64,000 nucleotides of DNA, from contig OX442319.1 of assembly GCA_949358305.1 (NCBI GenBank), forward strand, positions 1,738,001 through 1,802,000. The letters are read 5' to 3'. Position numbers and translations under genes: made by a program. Under the pieces are notes generated by a model. That model was not told the DNA's origin. It did not search any database and worked only from the letters and a program-made list of their open reading frames with translations. Below are positions 22,404 to 34,700 of the stretch, piece by piece; positions within the stretch are counted from its first letter, which is position 1; every line of letters starts with the position of its first letter. This DNA comes from Strigamia acuminata. Lineage: Eukaryota > Arthropoda > Chilopoda > Geophilomorpha > Linotaeniidae.

Positions 22404-24879
22404 GATGTCAAAAATGTAACGAGAATAAACCTGAAATTATTAACTGTTGAAAATGTTAGTCCAAATTTGTAAACTCTACTGGAAACTGTTGAAAAAGGCG
22501 AGGGAAGAAAAATCTCGAAAAAAAATCCTGTATGCAACTTGTAGTAGAACTTACAAGTTAGTTATATAATGCGCCTAGTGAGGTGAAAAAATAATCAGAC
22601 ACTCCGATTTCTGACAATATTTTTGCACACGTTTCGTTTCGAATGCAAATTCAAAAGAAAAAGTTAGATGGTTTTGTTTTGAATTCACATCTCGATTACC
22701 GTGTAACTTCCAATTGCCCGTGGGCTTCCAATACCGCTCGGGCCTCCAATTGTGCACGGGGGGGGGGGGGAAATAAATTGTGCAATTAGCGCTCGGATGT
22801 GCAAGTAGAGGCTCGAAATTTACAAAACATAAAAAAAAGTGATAATTTAACCGAAATATGTGCAAAACATTTCATTCATCCCTTTTGAACGTCGCGAAAA
22901 AAAATCCAAAAAAATCCGAAGAAATCACTCGGCCTATTTCGGGTCTCCAATTGCGCGCGAGAGGAAATTTTTTTTTGCAAATTGCACACTGGGCCGCAAT
23001 TAGAAGATAGAGATACGGTATAAGTAAAATGTTTCAGAATTTCAAGAATTTTTTGTTCTGGTGGGTTGGTTGTTCATAGAATATTGGCGCTAGTATCGAT
23101 ATCGGCCGATAATTGATCGGTATTGGCAATATTTCAAAATTTGCATATTAGTCAAAGTCTAGTTATTACTTTACCAATACAACCCCAAGTCAAAATATTG
23201 GAATACCCTCATTTAGTGGGTATTTATTCATGTTCGTCAAGTATATGCGCTTATACCGGTACATTAAAAACATGTCTAACAGGCTTAGTAATTTTTAGAA
23301 TAATATGATTAACCGGTCATTTTAGCGCCACGAAAATCGCTCAAATGAACTGATCGCTAAATTGAACAGTCGCTAAAATAGATATGGTTTTGACAGGGAA
23401 ATAGCTATACAGTAGTAGGTATTTTGCTAGCATTTGATTGTTCAAATGTGGCCGCTTGTGTTTTTTGCGTGTGTGCTTCCCAGACATACGGTACTGTAGT
23501 TTGGAAGGGGAAATCGCTATTGTAAGCCGTATTTGAAGAATCAAATGCAGTCTTACCGACTGCATTTGATCACAATTGATCGCTCAAATACGGTCGTTAA
23601 GTAGGTACTGTTAATTACGAGTATTACGAGTATTACGGCCAAGGGGATGATGTTACTAGTATCCGTATCAAGATTGAATTAATTAATTAATTAATTAATT
23701 AATCAAAGAGATGTTTATTACAGTCAGAAATTCCCTAAAGAACATCTGAAAAACCTCAACTAATTCTAATTCATATACAAATAACTCCAGCGGACAATTC
23801 ATCAGAATCAAAGAGTTCCTTTGTTTTCAATCACTTTTTGGTTTACGGTACATGGTAAAAAGTCTGCTGACTGACTATTATGGTACTTAAACGTGACTTC
23901 CTGACTTCAACGGGAGGTAGTTAGATTGCACTTTCTGTTTGTCAACTATTTTGACTGATTCATTCATTATGTATCGATAAGTTATATATTATGCCTGATC
24001 TACCCAAGTCCCTAATCGGCTTAGAAGTTAGAAGAAATTCCTGAAGCAGTCATTCTGGTTATTCTGGTGGACGTGACTGCTGACTGGCAACTCTTATTTA
24101 GGTTATGATGATATTTAAAAGAAATGGCGAACTTTGGCGCAAATTATTTTGAAATGCGCCATATTCTAAATTATTCGTTCTAACAGAGTGTGCTGCAGTG
24201 AAACATCGGTGGCTTTGAGTGCTTTGCAATCGGCATGTTGCGGCGAAGCTTTTCCGGGTTGCATTCAAAATAATAGTTTTTAATGCCGTACTATGTTATA
24301 TTAATTTTAGTTGCAAATACAGTAGTTACTTCAGAAAGCATTTGATACTGTGGTGAGAATGTTACTTTACTTTTAGGGGAAATAGCCTCGGACGAAGATG
24401 GTTAGTGAGTTCATTACTGATGAGTGATGACCAGTGGACAGCTGTTGATGTTGACCTTAGTTAGGCAGTGCCCAATATGAAAATTTGATAAAAAATTCAA
24501 AATTTCGATTTGGACGGACAACAGAAACAAGTACAAATCAAGATAGCTGTGACTGATTTTATAAATCCATATACAAAAATTAATACACAATCAGGCAATC
24601 ATGATTTAAACTATTAAATCATTTATCTATGGAGCTTATAAAAAATAACAATTGCCTAAGTAAAAGTACCAAAATAAATACATTAATCTCTCATTTAATC
24701 ATATCAACAGCAAGTTTAATTATCTTACACACTGTACATAAGATATGACCATTTGATCTAATGACGGTTATTTCTCACATCATTAATCTGTTATAGCGGT
24801 ACTCTTGCAGATGGACAACTTTAATTTACCAAATCTTAACAATTGTACTCAAGACTGTGTTTTGGGGGTTATTTTCAAC
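22404..24879. other. Gene-free stretch
   Basis: No supported coding sequence. It contains a poly-G run near 22758-22769, repeated short words GATCGCT/AAATTG around 23330-23590, and a TTAA tandem at about 23676-23702. Confidence 0.5.
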
Positions 24880-26085
24880 AAGATTAGGTGGAAAGGCCCT
24901 ATTAAAAATGTGAGAAATGGCTAAATCCGGGTAAAAATCGAAAACAAATGGATCATTCGATCATTCGATCCTTCGATCCTTCGATTCTTCGATATTTTTA
25001 TTTTCTGCGACGTACAAATTCCCATTTTGTCAAAATTCGGTGGAGTAGGAAAAGCCGCCGCAAAGTCCGTCAGATTGTCACAATTGGATGTTACCGACTG
25101 CGGCGACTGGTTTGTTTCAGGCATGCTCATCATCCGACTTGGACATAAGTCTAAAGTGCACATCAAAGTGGTTTAATTACTATTAACAGGATGCAGTAAA
25201 TAATTGATTTTACTGCTAGCTTTCTACAAGTAGTCATTTCTTTGGCGTGCTACAAAATGAAGCTATTGTTTTTTCTCATTCTGAGTCTCGTTTCAATTCT
25301 TTATTGTGTCAATTACACAAAAGCACTAAGCGACGCCGAAATTGCCGAGGAATTGAATAAGAATTATTGGAATGTGTACAGATGTGAGAAAGATTACACA
25401 TCCTGTACGGATGACTTCAAAAACAAAAAGTACGGAGCGTATGGTAATAGAAAATCAACAGTAGATGAATATGTGGCTAGGTGTGCGCGATATACTTTGG
25501 GCCACGCAATTTTTGACGAATTTTGTCGTACGTTTATTCGCTATTTCATATTTACTATCCACAGTAATAAATTGATAGAAAAATTTATTTTTATTTTTAT
25601 TTTTATTTTCACAGCGACAAAAGATAAACTAGCAGTCAATTCGTGCAAATATTCTACCTGCTGGAGAAATCACGATTCAGGAGCAAAGAGATTCACGTTC
25701 GAAAAGGGAGTTTGCACATGTGATTGATTATTCATTAATGATTATTTAACTTGGAAAGCTGGCAAGATAAAAAAAAAATATTCTGTTGTTTCTCAGAGTA
25801 AGCTAACAAAACAGCCATAAAGGAGGATCCCAATCATTGAAAATGTTGTGATCGTTATTGCAAACTTACAGTTGCAGTACTCTAACAAAATTTCACTCTT
25901 GAGAAACAGTACTTTATTTTATTATCTTAACGTCCGCAAACGCAAATGACTTGATAGGGTAATTATTTAACACATTCATTGTTTTTATTGCTTTAAGGCA
26001 TCACGTAAAAAGAAGCAATCGGTGAAGATAAATAAATATGTCTTTGAAAAATGTAAAATAAACTATACGAGTTTGAATAAATAAT
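24880..26085. repeat. Inverted duplication, arm B (pairs with 8875-10180)
   Basis: Reverse-complement partner of arm A, covering the copy B gene plus about 375 bp upstream and about 355 bp downstream. The arms are separated by about 14.7 kb that holds the His-rich, Gly-rich, PDHA1 and TMEM248 genes. Confidence 0.92.
25257..25727 (+). CDS. Secreted small Cys-rich protein, copy B
   Basis: Two exons (25257-25527 and 25615-25727), phase 1 intron at the same place as copy A, 127 residues. The signal peptide MKLLFFLILSLVSILYC differs from copy A at only one position over this stretch. The mature part has eight cysteines: VYRC, TSC, ARC, EFC, NSC, STC, GVC, TC. The C-terminal block is CKYSTCWRNHD, then GVCTCD. 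In copy A an additional Cys is present (GIC), where B has Tyr. Mature residues of exon 1 agree with copy A at only about 45% of positions by eye, although the surrounding non-coding DNA is nearly the same. The upstream TATA-like block of copy A is deleted here. Family and function are unknown. Confidence 0.83.
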   Translation: MKLLFFLILSLVSILYCVNYTKALSDAEIAEELNKNYWNVYRCEKDYTSCTDDFKNKKYGAYGNRKSTVDEYVARCARYTLGHAIFDEFCRTFIRYFIFTIHSNKLIEKFIFIFIFIFTATKDKLAVNSCKYSTCWRNHDSGAKRFTFEKGVCTCD

Positions 26086-27944
26086 GATGTTTCGATTTAT
26101 TTATGTGAGAATGAACATGAAAACGCGGAAATTGATTCATGCAAACGTAGCCAACTCACAAGTCAGTAGGTATAACATCAATCCTTGCTTGGCAACAAGG
26201 AAAAAAGCTATAATAAGCTTGATTTGAGCGTTTTAATTGTGATAAATAGTATAACCGATATGGTTTTATGGTATGGTATAAAATGAACAATTTCCAATGG
26301 AAGGAAAAGAACTCTAATTACTTGTAAGTAATGGAACGGCCACGTCACGTTCACATTCATTCAACGCAAAAAAGAACACACGTGTGAGAGTGGACGGATG
26401 CCATCAAGACTTACTACACCATCGTCCTGATTCCTGACGGTGACGGCGCTGGACGCACGACACATGACAAAATGACAAGAGGTTGTGTTGTATGTTTTCT
26501 ATGGTTTATGGCCATTTATTCAGTTTGTTCAGTGTTTTGAATGCATGACTGAATTTGGGGCACACTAATGCGTTGAGTCAAAAAGGCAAATTGGTGAACA
26601 TTAGGAATATTAAACACAGGCAAAAACTATCTCATCACAACACAAATCGCATCACATTCTTGCCCAATTGTTTTGGCAAAGTAGGGGGATGGACTAATCG
26701 TCAGCCGTCAGCCGGCAGCCCCCCATTACCCAAAACCCCCAAAGCCTCCCAAACTCGGCTGCCGTCAGCCTTGGGTTGCCAGCAGCCCCCCCCCCCCAAA
26801 CTCGGCAGCCCCCCCAAACAAACAATCCCAAATGTGGTAAAAAAAACACACTCACATAATGCACCCCCGGTTGCATTGGTCGACCCTAACTGTAGTCGGC
26901 CCTGTTGGTCCATTCGTGAAGTTTAGGCGACTTCTGGGATCGGCAACTCTTTCTAGCCTGGTGGCTATTGGGAACTGTCGTCTCTAACCTGAAACCGGTC
27001 AAAACAAATTCAAAATGTATGCAAAGAGCTACAAAGTTAAATTTCTCAGGACGTACCGAAAATTATACGGTAAAAACGCAAAACATATATTTTCAACACG
27101 TTTTTATACCTAATTTACGTTTTGAACAATTGAGTCGTACAAAACGCAAACACTTAATTTTTTTCCATTTGGGTTTCTTCCGGCCTTAGCAATTACAAAA
27201 ATGTAAAAAAAGACACAAGAATTAACCTGAAAAGCAACTTGGGTTTTGCATTATATCCATCATGTGCGGTATCTGGTATATGACGCGTCCCATTTCTTAC
27301 AATCATTTGTCACTTGTCACCCAAAAAAAAATTTCTTTTTTAAAATAGTCATTTATTATTACGGGGTATTATTTATTAATTATTAGTATTTATTTTAAGA
27401 AATGTTTTTATGTTGCAAAATTTAATTTTTTTGCACCTTATTGTGGTGTTTGTGAAGTTGAGCACTATTTTTTTTTTTTATAGATGGAGGTATGGTGGTG
27501 TATCAGAGTCGGGTGAGTCAAATATAGTTTTATATCCCTCATTTCGCCTATCATGCTTAGAAGAAACGACCGCGAACAAGCCTGCAGGTGACGATAAAAT
27601 GTCGGAAAGGGATGAAAAGTGTGACAAAGTTCAGTCACATGAAATGAACCCAACTTTTTTATTTACTTACAAGCTAGTGGCCATTAAATCTTTGCTAATA
27701 TGTTGGAGAACTACTAGATGGCATTGCTGGACTGACGGGGCGCGTCATCTAGCGCGAAAATCGAGTTCCGCAACTCTGACAACCGCGATGCAAATTTTAT
27801 GTGAATTAAACACTCGCACGTGCACGTGCACGTCCCCGTCCCCGTCCGCGAACAATCTCTAATCAGGAGGTTGAAGATGGTGATGGTGCCGGTGTAAAAC
27901 CCAAGGAATTTGGCGATGACCATGACGATGATGGTTCAAGTACT

Positions 27945-28225
27945 AATTGTCAGTAGTCAGTTGTCAGTTGTCAGTTGATAAAGTTGTAAGTTGTCTTCTT
28001 TTTAAAAAACCAAACAAAACCAAACAAATTTTAATCAAAACTGACAAATCTAACCAAAACCCGTAAATTGGAATCATTTCGAGACCATTCGCACCCTGTA
28101 AAATGTAAAATGTAATTTTGTACTGCTAATTGACAACATACGGTTAGTAGACTGGTAACTGACAACTGACAACCGATAAATAGTCCGAAAATAGCCAGTT
28201 GTTGGCAACTGACAACTGACAATTT
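27945..28225. repeat. CAGTTGTC repeat cluster with inverted copies
   Basis: The word GTCAGTTGTCAGTTG is repeated near 27950-27980. Its complement CAACTGACAACTGAC occurs near 28155-28175 and 28205-28222, so the segment can fold into a hairpin. Confidence 0.65.
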
Positions 28226-28707
28226 TGACAAAATTTTGACTTTTATTTCGCAGTAGTCATGGCAGATTCAGAAACCGCTGCCCACACGAAAAAGTCATAT
28301 ATTGCAGATATATTCAACTTATAGTCCATATAAGAGAATATATTCTTGATGTACCGGTATTGTGTATGTACTGTATAGTTGATGCATCTGATACTAAAAA
28401 AAGGGGCCACTTTTAGTATATTTCATGTGTACTAAATTGTATTATAAATACATTTTAAACACATACTGTATAGTAAATACATTACTTTTTTGTGTGGGTG
28501 GACGCGATAAATTGTTATGGGACGAGAGTAAAATTTGGTTGCGCTCGAATGCTCGATTGAGGTCGCGTTAAATCGATGCGCGCTAGGTACGCGTCCCCGG
28601 TCTGACGTCAGAGGAAATCGGAGGAAATCGGAGGAAATCGAGATCTCGCCTCGCAAAAAAATTTCCAATCACAATTCTCGTCTACCAAACCTTCAAAATA
28701 AAGCAAA

Positions 28708-28715
28708 AAATAAAA

Positions 28716-28746
<31 letters not shown>

Positions 28747-28752
28747 AAGAAA
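28708..28752. repeat. (AAG)n microsatellite
   Basis: About 14 uninterrupted AAG units. Confidence 0.9.
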
Positions 28753-28905
28753 GAAACATTTTTTTTTTCTGCGGAGAAATCTGTGGTGTATACTGTATGC
28801 CGAATGATGACGATGAGGTTGGTTTAGAGCAAAAGCAGTCGATTACGCTCGAATATCAATAGCAACCAACCAGTCGGTATTGACCTCGTCTGACTGTGAG
28901 TGACA

Positions 28906-29190
28906 CAACCAGGGTCGGATTGAAGGAGGTGGAGGGAGAGCAAAAGGGGCCCCAGATCATAAAGGGACCCTTGGTCACGAATCAAATGCATTTTGTTCAC
29001 TTTACTACGTAGTGAACGTGTCTGGCCAAATAAATTTTTCGCTTGGAAATAAATGTGGATATTTTCTTCTAAAAATGCATTTTCTCACCTGAAAATAACT
29101 TTTTTTTTTTTTTTTTTTTTTTCTTTCTTTCTTTCCTAAATAAATGTATTTCTCATAAGAATGCATTGTTCGCCTAAACGGTGCATTTTG
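28906..29190. repeat. TGCATTTT array with CAGGGTCGGATT terminus
   Basis: Begins near 28909 with CAGGGTCGGATTGAAGG, similar to the terminus at 15419, then a GGGGCCCC-containing stretch. Irregular repeats with AATGCATTTT cores continue to about 29190, including a 22-base poly-T. Confidence 0.55.
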
Positions 29191-31724
29191 TTAGGAAAAG
29201 AAATATTGTGAAGATGTCATTTCTGAATTTTCATCGGTTCAAAATTAATTTTGATTAAAAATATTAACAGAAATAGTTTTTCTTCAATTTAGTTTATTAT
29301 TAATTGCAATTAATTTGTACACGTATTATGGCTGAAACTTTAAAGCTGGAAAGGAGGAATTAACCTCTAGCTTCTCTTGATGGAAAAAAAATTGTTTGTG
29401 CAGAAGGAAATTGGTATCAAGTTACACTATTGTTTTCTGCAGTGAATATCGTACCATGTCCGGCTAGTGACAAAGTTCAACCATAGAACAAATGAACAAT
29501 TGACTAGACATGCATCATACAACATTAAAAATCTATTTAAAGTTTTAGTATTTATTTTTAAAAATAATATGTAAATTCCACGTTCGTTCGTTTTAAATTA
29601 AAGCGAGTGGCAACGTGGACGTATTCGGTTGGATTATCACTTTAATCAGCAAAAGTAATCCCATTTTGAATGAGGCCGACAAAATAAAAGAAGCAGGTAG
29701 CAACATAATGGAGTCACACGACACTTCTGACGTCATTAAGGTCGTTTGCTTTTTTTGTTTTGTTTGTACTTGAGTTACCTCTTACTGAATTTCAGAATGA
29801 ATAAAAATGAGAAAATCATTTTTCCAAAGATCCAACTGTTGTTTCAGAGAACAAAACAAATATTTAGAGTTGTAAAAGTTTCAATTTCAGCATTACTATC
29901 AAAAAACAACATCCTCAATAACAAAACAAAACAAAAACCAACTTTAACTTTCCCTTTTCGTTTTATTATGACAAATAAAATCAATATTGTAAATTTAAAA
30001 TGAGAAATGTCGAATCAGTTCAGTTGTTCATTTGTTGTTCATTTCTGGCGAATTTGTCCTTTTCCCGTCGAGACCTTGAGTTTGTTTTGTCCGCGAGCCG
30101 CCGAAATGTCGCGGCCATTGTAGCCGTGAAATCCGAGCCGTGTTCCGTGTCACCTCTGGAACAGCGTGTGGTATCTATTGAGGTGCGACCACGACCGTGT
30201 TCACTGTTCAGGCTCCTTTTATTAATAATTCTCAATTCCCGTACTGTTTCCACGTCCCCTTCTCTTCTGCCCCCATATAATTATCGGTCTGGACGCTGTT
30301 GGTTCCAGTCTTGTTCTTTCCTTTTGGTAATTCGACGCCGCACATTCATCACAATAAAGGGGTACAGACACAGACACATACAGAGCACAATTCCTTCGGG
30401 GGAGGAGAAAAATAAACACTAAAAATATGAAATAAAATTGAATAAAACGAAATGAAATCAACAAAACGGCTATAAAACACGCTTTAATTGATCATTTTAT
30501 ATCACAATTTAAAGTAATAAATGTAATTAAATCGTATACAAGAGATATAATATCATCGAGATTAATGTTGCAAAAGTGCAGGAAAATAAAATTACTGTTT
30601 ATTCAATTAAATCGATTTTCTGCATTTAATTCATTTAATTGAAGCATTTTTCGTGTTTTGGACTTTTGATGTTCATTTCTTTTTTCTTCGTTTTTTACGA
30701 AAAAATGGCTGGGGCTTGGGGAAGACTCAAACGCTCAAACAGGTATTTTGGTTGCTCATCCCTCATGACGTAATCAGACGTGGGGGTTTTTGTAGGCTCT
30801 TTTGTGAGCAGGCAGTGAACGAGTGCAAAGTTGTTGTCAATACACAATACGACGGCGTCTGGCAGGAGGGGGTCCAGCAAGCACAATTTGCAGATTAGAC
30901 GACGAATCGGGGCGCCGCAGAGCCCGCCCCATGGACACGGGTCTATGAAATTGGACACTTTTCTAACTGCGCTTTTCGAAAACCCCTTTTCAATGTGTTT
31001 GACCACCCCCAGGGGCTTTGAGTTTGAAATTTTCACACCAAAATGACGAGTCTAGAAAAACATTCATTCATAAAGTCCGAGAGCGTGAAAACTGAAAACA
31101 CAAACTTTTCTTTTCTTTTTCTTCCCTGCTGCAAATGGAAAATTTGGAAAATTAAAAAATGAGAAAATAAATTTGTATATATCTCGTGTTATCATGGGAT
31201 TTATCTTAAGCGAGAGGTTTTAGAGGTTTAAAAGTGTGAAATAAGTGCTTCTGGTTTGACAAGCACGTGACATTTAAAGTGTTTTTCTGTCTCTGAAATT
31301 TGACCAGAAAACAACAGAAAATGGCAACAACAAAAAATAAAAAAAATTAGAAAACAAAAATAAATTGAATCAATAAAATAAAATAAAACAGAATAAAACA
31401 AAATTAAATTTTAATTAAATTCAATAATTTTCATATCCCAACTTGTAATCCACTTTAAACCAGCCTCTAGCACCACGTGATGCAATCATCACACCTTGGC
31501 AATGACGCACCTACATTGATCAAACAAGCACTCGCCATTGCCAACCTTCCTTCCCCCATCACCATAGCAATAGCAGCCGGCATCCACCAATCAGACGCCA
31601 CGCACTCCCAAACCCCGCCTGCAGACGTCCCCACCTCCACAGTAAAATATCATGCGGTGCGGTGTAAAAAAAAAAAAATCCAAGAGGCACGCACCGGTAG
31701 CGGAGTCGTAATACAACACGAGAG

Positions 31725-34700
31725 ATGATGGCCTCGACCCGAGCCCGTTCGCTCGGATGCGAATCGAATTTAGAGCCACTCAAAGCGCCCGTCGTGGCCG
31801 AGAACAGAGCCGCTGGAGGCGGCGTGCCCGTCATCCAAGCGCCGGCCACTGCCAAGCTGCACGCGCGGGACGCAGCCGGGGTCGGAGCCGGAGTCGGAGC
31901 CGGTGCCGGCGCCGGAGCCAGCAACGTCGACACGCAGTCGTTTACGTTCTCGCCCGACCATGTGGCGTGTGTTTGCGAGGCGATGCAACAAGCTGGTAAA
32001 ATTGATCGTTTGGGACAGTTTCTGTGGTCGCTGCCCACCGACTTAAAACGGGCCAACGAGACCGTTTTGCGCGCACGTGCGGCCGTGTCCTTCCACAAGG
32101 CGTCCTACAACGAGTTGTACTCGATTCTCGAGTCGTATGATTTCGACGTCAAGCATCATAATCAGCTGCAAAGTTATTGGTACAAGGCGAGGTACAAGGA
32201 GGCGGAAGCGTCGCGCGGGAAGGCGTTGGGCGCTGTGGACAAGTATCGGTTGAGGCGAAAGTATCCGTTGCCGAGAACCATATGGGATGGAGAAGATATG
32301 GTTTATTGCTTCAAGGAGAAGGCGAGAGCTGCACTGCGGGAAACGTACGCGCAGAATCGCTACCCGACGCCGGACGAGAAGAAGAATTTGGCGGCCAAGA
32401 CGGGCTTGACGTTGACGCAAGTTAGCAATTGGTTTAAGAATAGGCGACAACGAGATAGAACACCGCAGCAAAGAAGGTGAGTTTGCACCTCTTTTTACCA
32501 TTAAATTCATTCAATGAGGAACTACAACTTCTAAAATTTAATATTTCAAATTTCAAAAAAAAATATATTTGTTATTGGAAATTGAGTTTGGTAAATGGTA
32601 AAATGCATCAAAAAGAGAAAAAACAAAAACAAACCAATCAAGAGTGAAAAAACAAACAAAAAAATATATAAATACATCTAGAGTTTTTTTTAGTTTTTTT
32701 TTTTAGTAGGTCTACATAAATTCAATTTACAATAACAACAATAACAAAAGCGATTAAATTTCAATTTCAAACTCCATGTTTACATTTGGTACCAGGTCGG
32801 CAGCTCCGCCTTTTACTCCCTGGGATTGATCTTTTATGATATTCTCCTCCCGACCCTCACCCCCTTTCCACACCATCACCAATCAACCCCCTACCGGGGA
32901 ATAACGGGAGTCCCTAGACGATTAATTGTGTTTAACCCTTTAAATAGCCGACAACTTCATTTCGCCTAATCATCATTATTTCTCGACTTATTTTTCTTTT
33001 CCAAATCAAACGTAAAAAGAAAACAACAACCCGAGGGGCCCTATGCCCTATGCCCTTATCCCTATAATTTTGAACTGGTGACTCACTTTCTTACAACCAT
33101 AACAAAAAAGGAGTTTACGACTGGTTGTTAACACATGTTATAGTGGTTCCTAATGTGCTTGGCAACCATTTGTTTATTATGTTTTCAAGTGACCCATTAA
33201 TTGCCCCCAAATTCGAGCAATTTAAGACTTTAAAGTTTTTTTTTTTTAGTTCATTTTCTATTTTCTAGTCTAAAATAAACGTGCCAATAAAGGGGCCAAG
33301 TGTAACTGTCACTGTCAGTGGGTGTTGGGGGGCAAAGGGTCTTTGATTTAGGCCTAAGTGTGATGTACCCCAATGATTAATGGCTATGCGAACTCGGGAT
33401 TCGGTCATCAGTTTAATTAAGCCCAGATGCGAAAAACACCAAGTTGCTCTCGCTTAAACTCCCACTTGCACGAGCCCTTGCCCCCTTTGCATTCCATTCC
33501 ACAAAACCCCTTCAAATACACCCCCACCTCTTCAAACATACAGAGCGCAAAAACCATTTTTGTAATAATCAAATCATTTCACTTTTATTTCACTATAAAA
33601 GAAAAGAAACATCAATTTTATTACATTTGTTTCGTTAATTGGGCATCATCCGCTTTGGGAATTGTCAACCCAGTGCTAAAAGCCATAAAATGTGAAACGA
33701 GAAGAACATCTGGCGACCATGCGGTAATGGCATGTGCGAAATGCACTAACACGGGGCGACGCCATGTTGTTGAAGCGACTCCCACGATCGGCAATGAGCC
33801 GTGACGAGACGAGGCGAGGGAGTTGCGCCGACAGGGGTACACAAGAGGAGTGGGCAGCTCTAAAAACTATCTTGTGTACTTTCCCCCACAACTTTTACGA
33901 GCCGTAAATCAAACAACAATGCTCGCCTTGTAATTTAATGAGCACAAATAATTTACTCCAAAATGGTGTAATTTAGTCAAAATTTCAACAATTTACGTTA
34001 GTTTCCGAGTAATTTTTCAGTTAATTTTCGTAGGAGAAGGAGAAAATAAAACATTTAGAAAAAAGAGAAATTTTTAAATTTTTTTTTTCGAAACAGTTTT
34101 TATAATAGGGGCCCAAAAAAGGGCCCCACAAATGATCAATTCGTCTCTTAGCTCATACATGTTTATTGTAACGTGAAAGCGAGTTGAAAACTGGTTTGAA
34201 ATGTGGTTCCAGAATTATTTTTGTTATTATTTACGCAAATATTCAAAGTAAAAGTAGGATCAAATTTCTGTTGTTGAATTCCATTTCAAAGCGATTTTCA
34301 AGTCGTGTTCTTCGTTGCGAGTGTTAAAAATACAAGTGCCAACACAGAGACAAGCACGCAGCGTCATTAACTCATTAAACCGGCACGAATTTACTGTTAT
34401 GACACGTGTAAAGGTCAAATTAGTCTCCTGCCGAACCTCAACGCATTCGAAGAACGCAAATAAATCAATTTTCCACAATGATTAATCAAATCACACGACC
34501 CGATTCAACATGTGGCTAAAAAATCAAGTTAGTTCTGATGCAATTTCGTTATTAATTTTCTTGTCACGGAATGTTGTTTAGACGGTGAACTAAAAAAGTG
34601 GCCGGTTGTAAACAAAACGTGGGTAATATATATAAACACACATATTTTTTTATGGTAAGAAATGATCAACAAGTGGTCATGTAACAGAAATGCTGGTACC

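Larger units (their letters stand above)
26086..31724. other. Gene-poor stretch upstream of Six4/5
   Basis: No gene recognised. It contains poly-C blocks (26791-26802), a direct/inverted CAGTTGTC repeat cluster (27945-28225), an AAG microsatellite (28708-28752), a three-unit GGAAATCGGA repeat (28612-28640), a TGCATTTT array with a transposon-like terminus (28906-29190) and a 22-bp poly-T (29101-29122). The open frames at 27410-27862 and 30000-30422 have no recognisable domain, splice support or composition typical of genes. Confidence 0.5.

Noticed and set aside
24948-25148. 66-codon ORF in arm B and its counterpart at 9915-10115
   Set aside because: They lie in the duplicated 5' flank and derive from the TTCGATCCT tandem motif. 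The frames are not conserved as proteins between the arms.
27410-27862. 150-codon plus-strand ORF
   Set aside because: Begins at a non-ATG codon in AT-rich DNA and lacks domains. Treated as chance.
30000-30422. 140-codon plus-strand ORF
   Set aside because: No recognisable domain, no splice-site support, and the antisense frame is equally open. Insufficient to call a gene.
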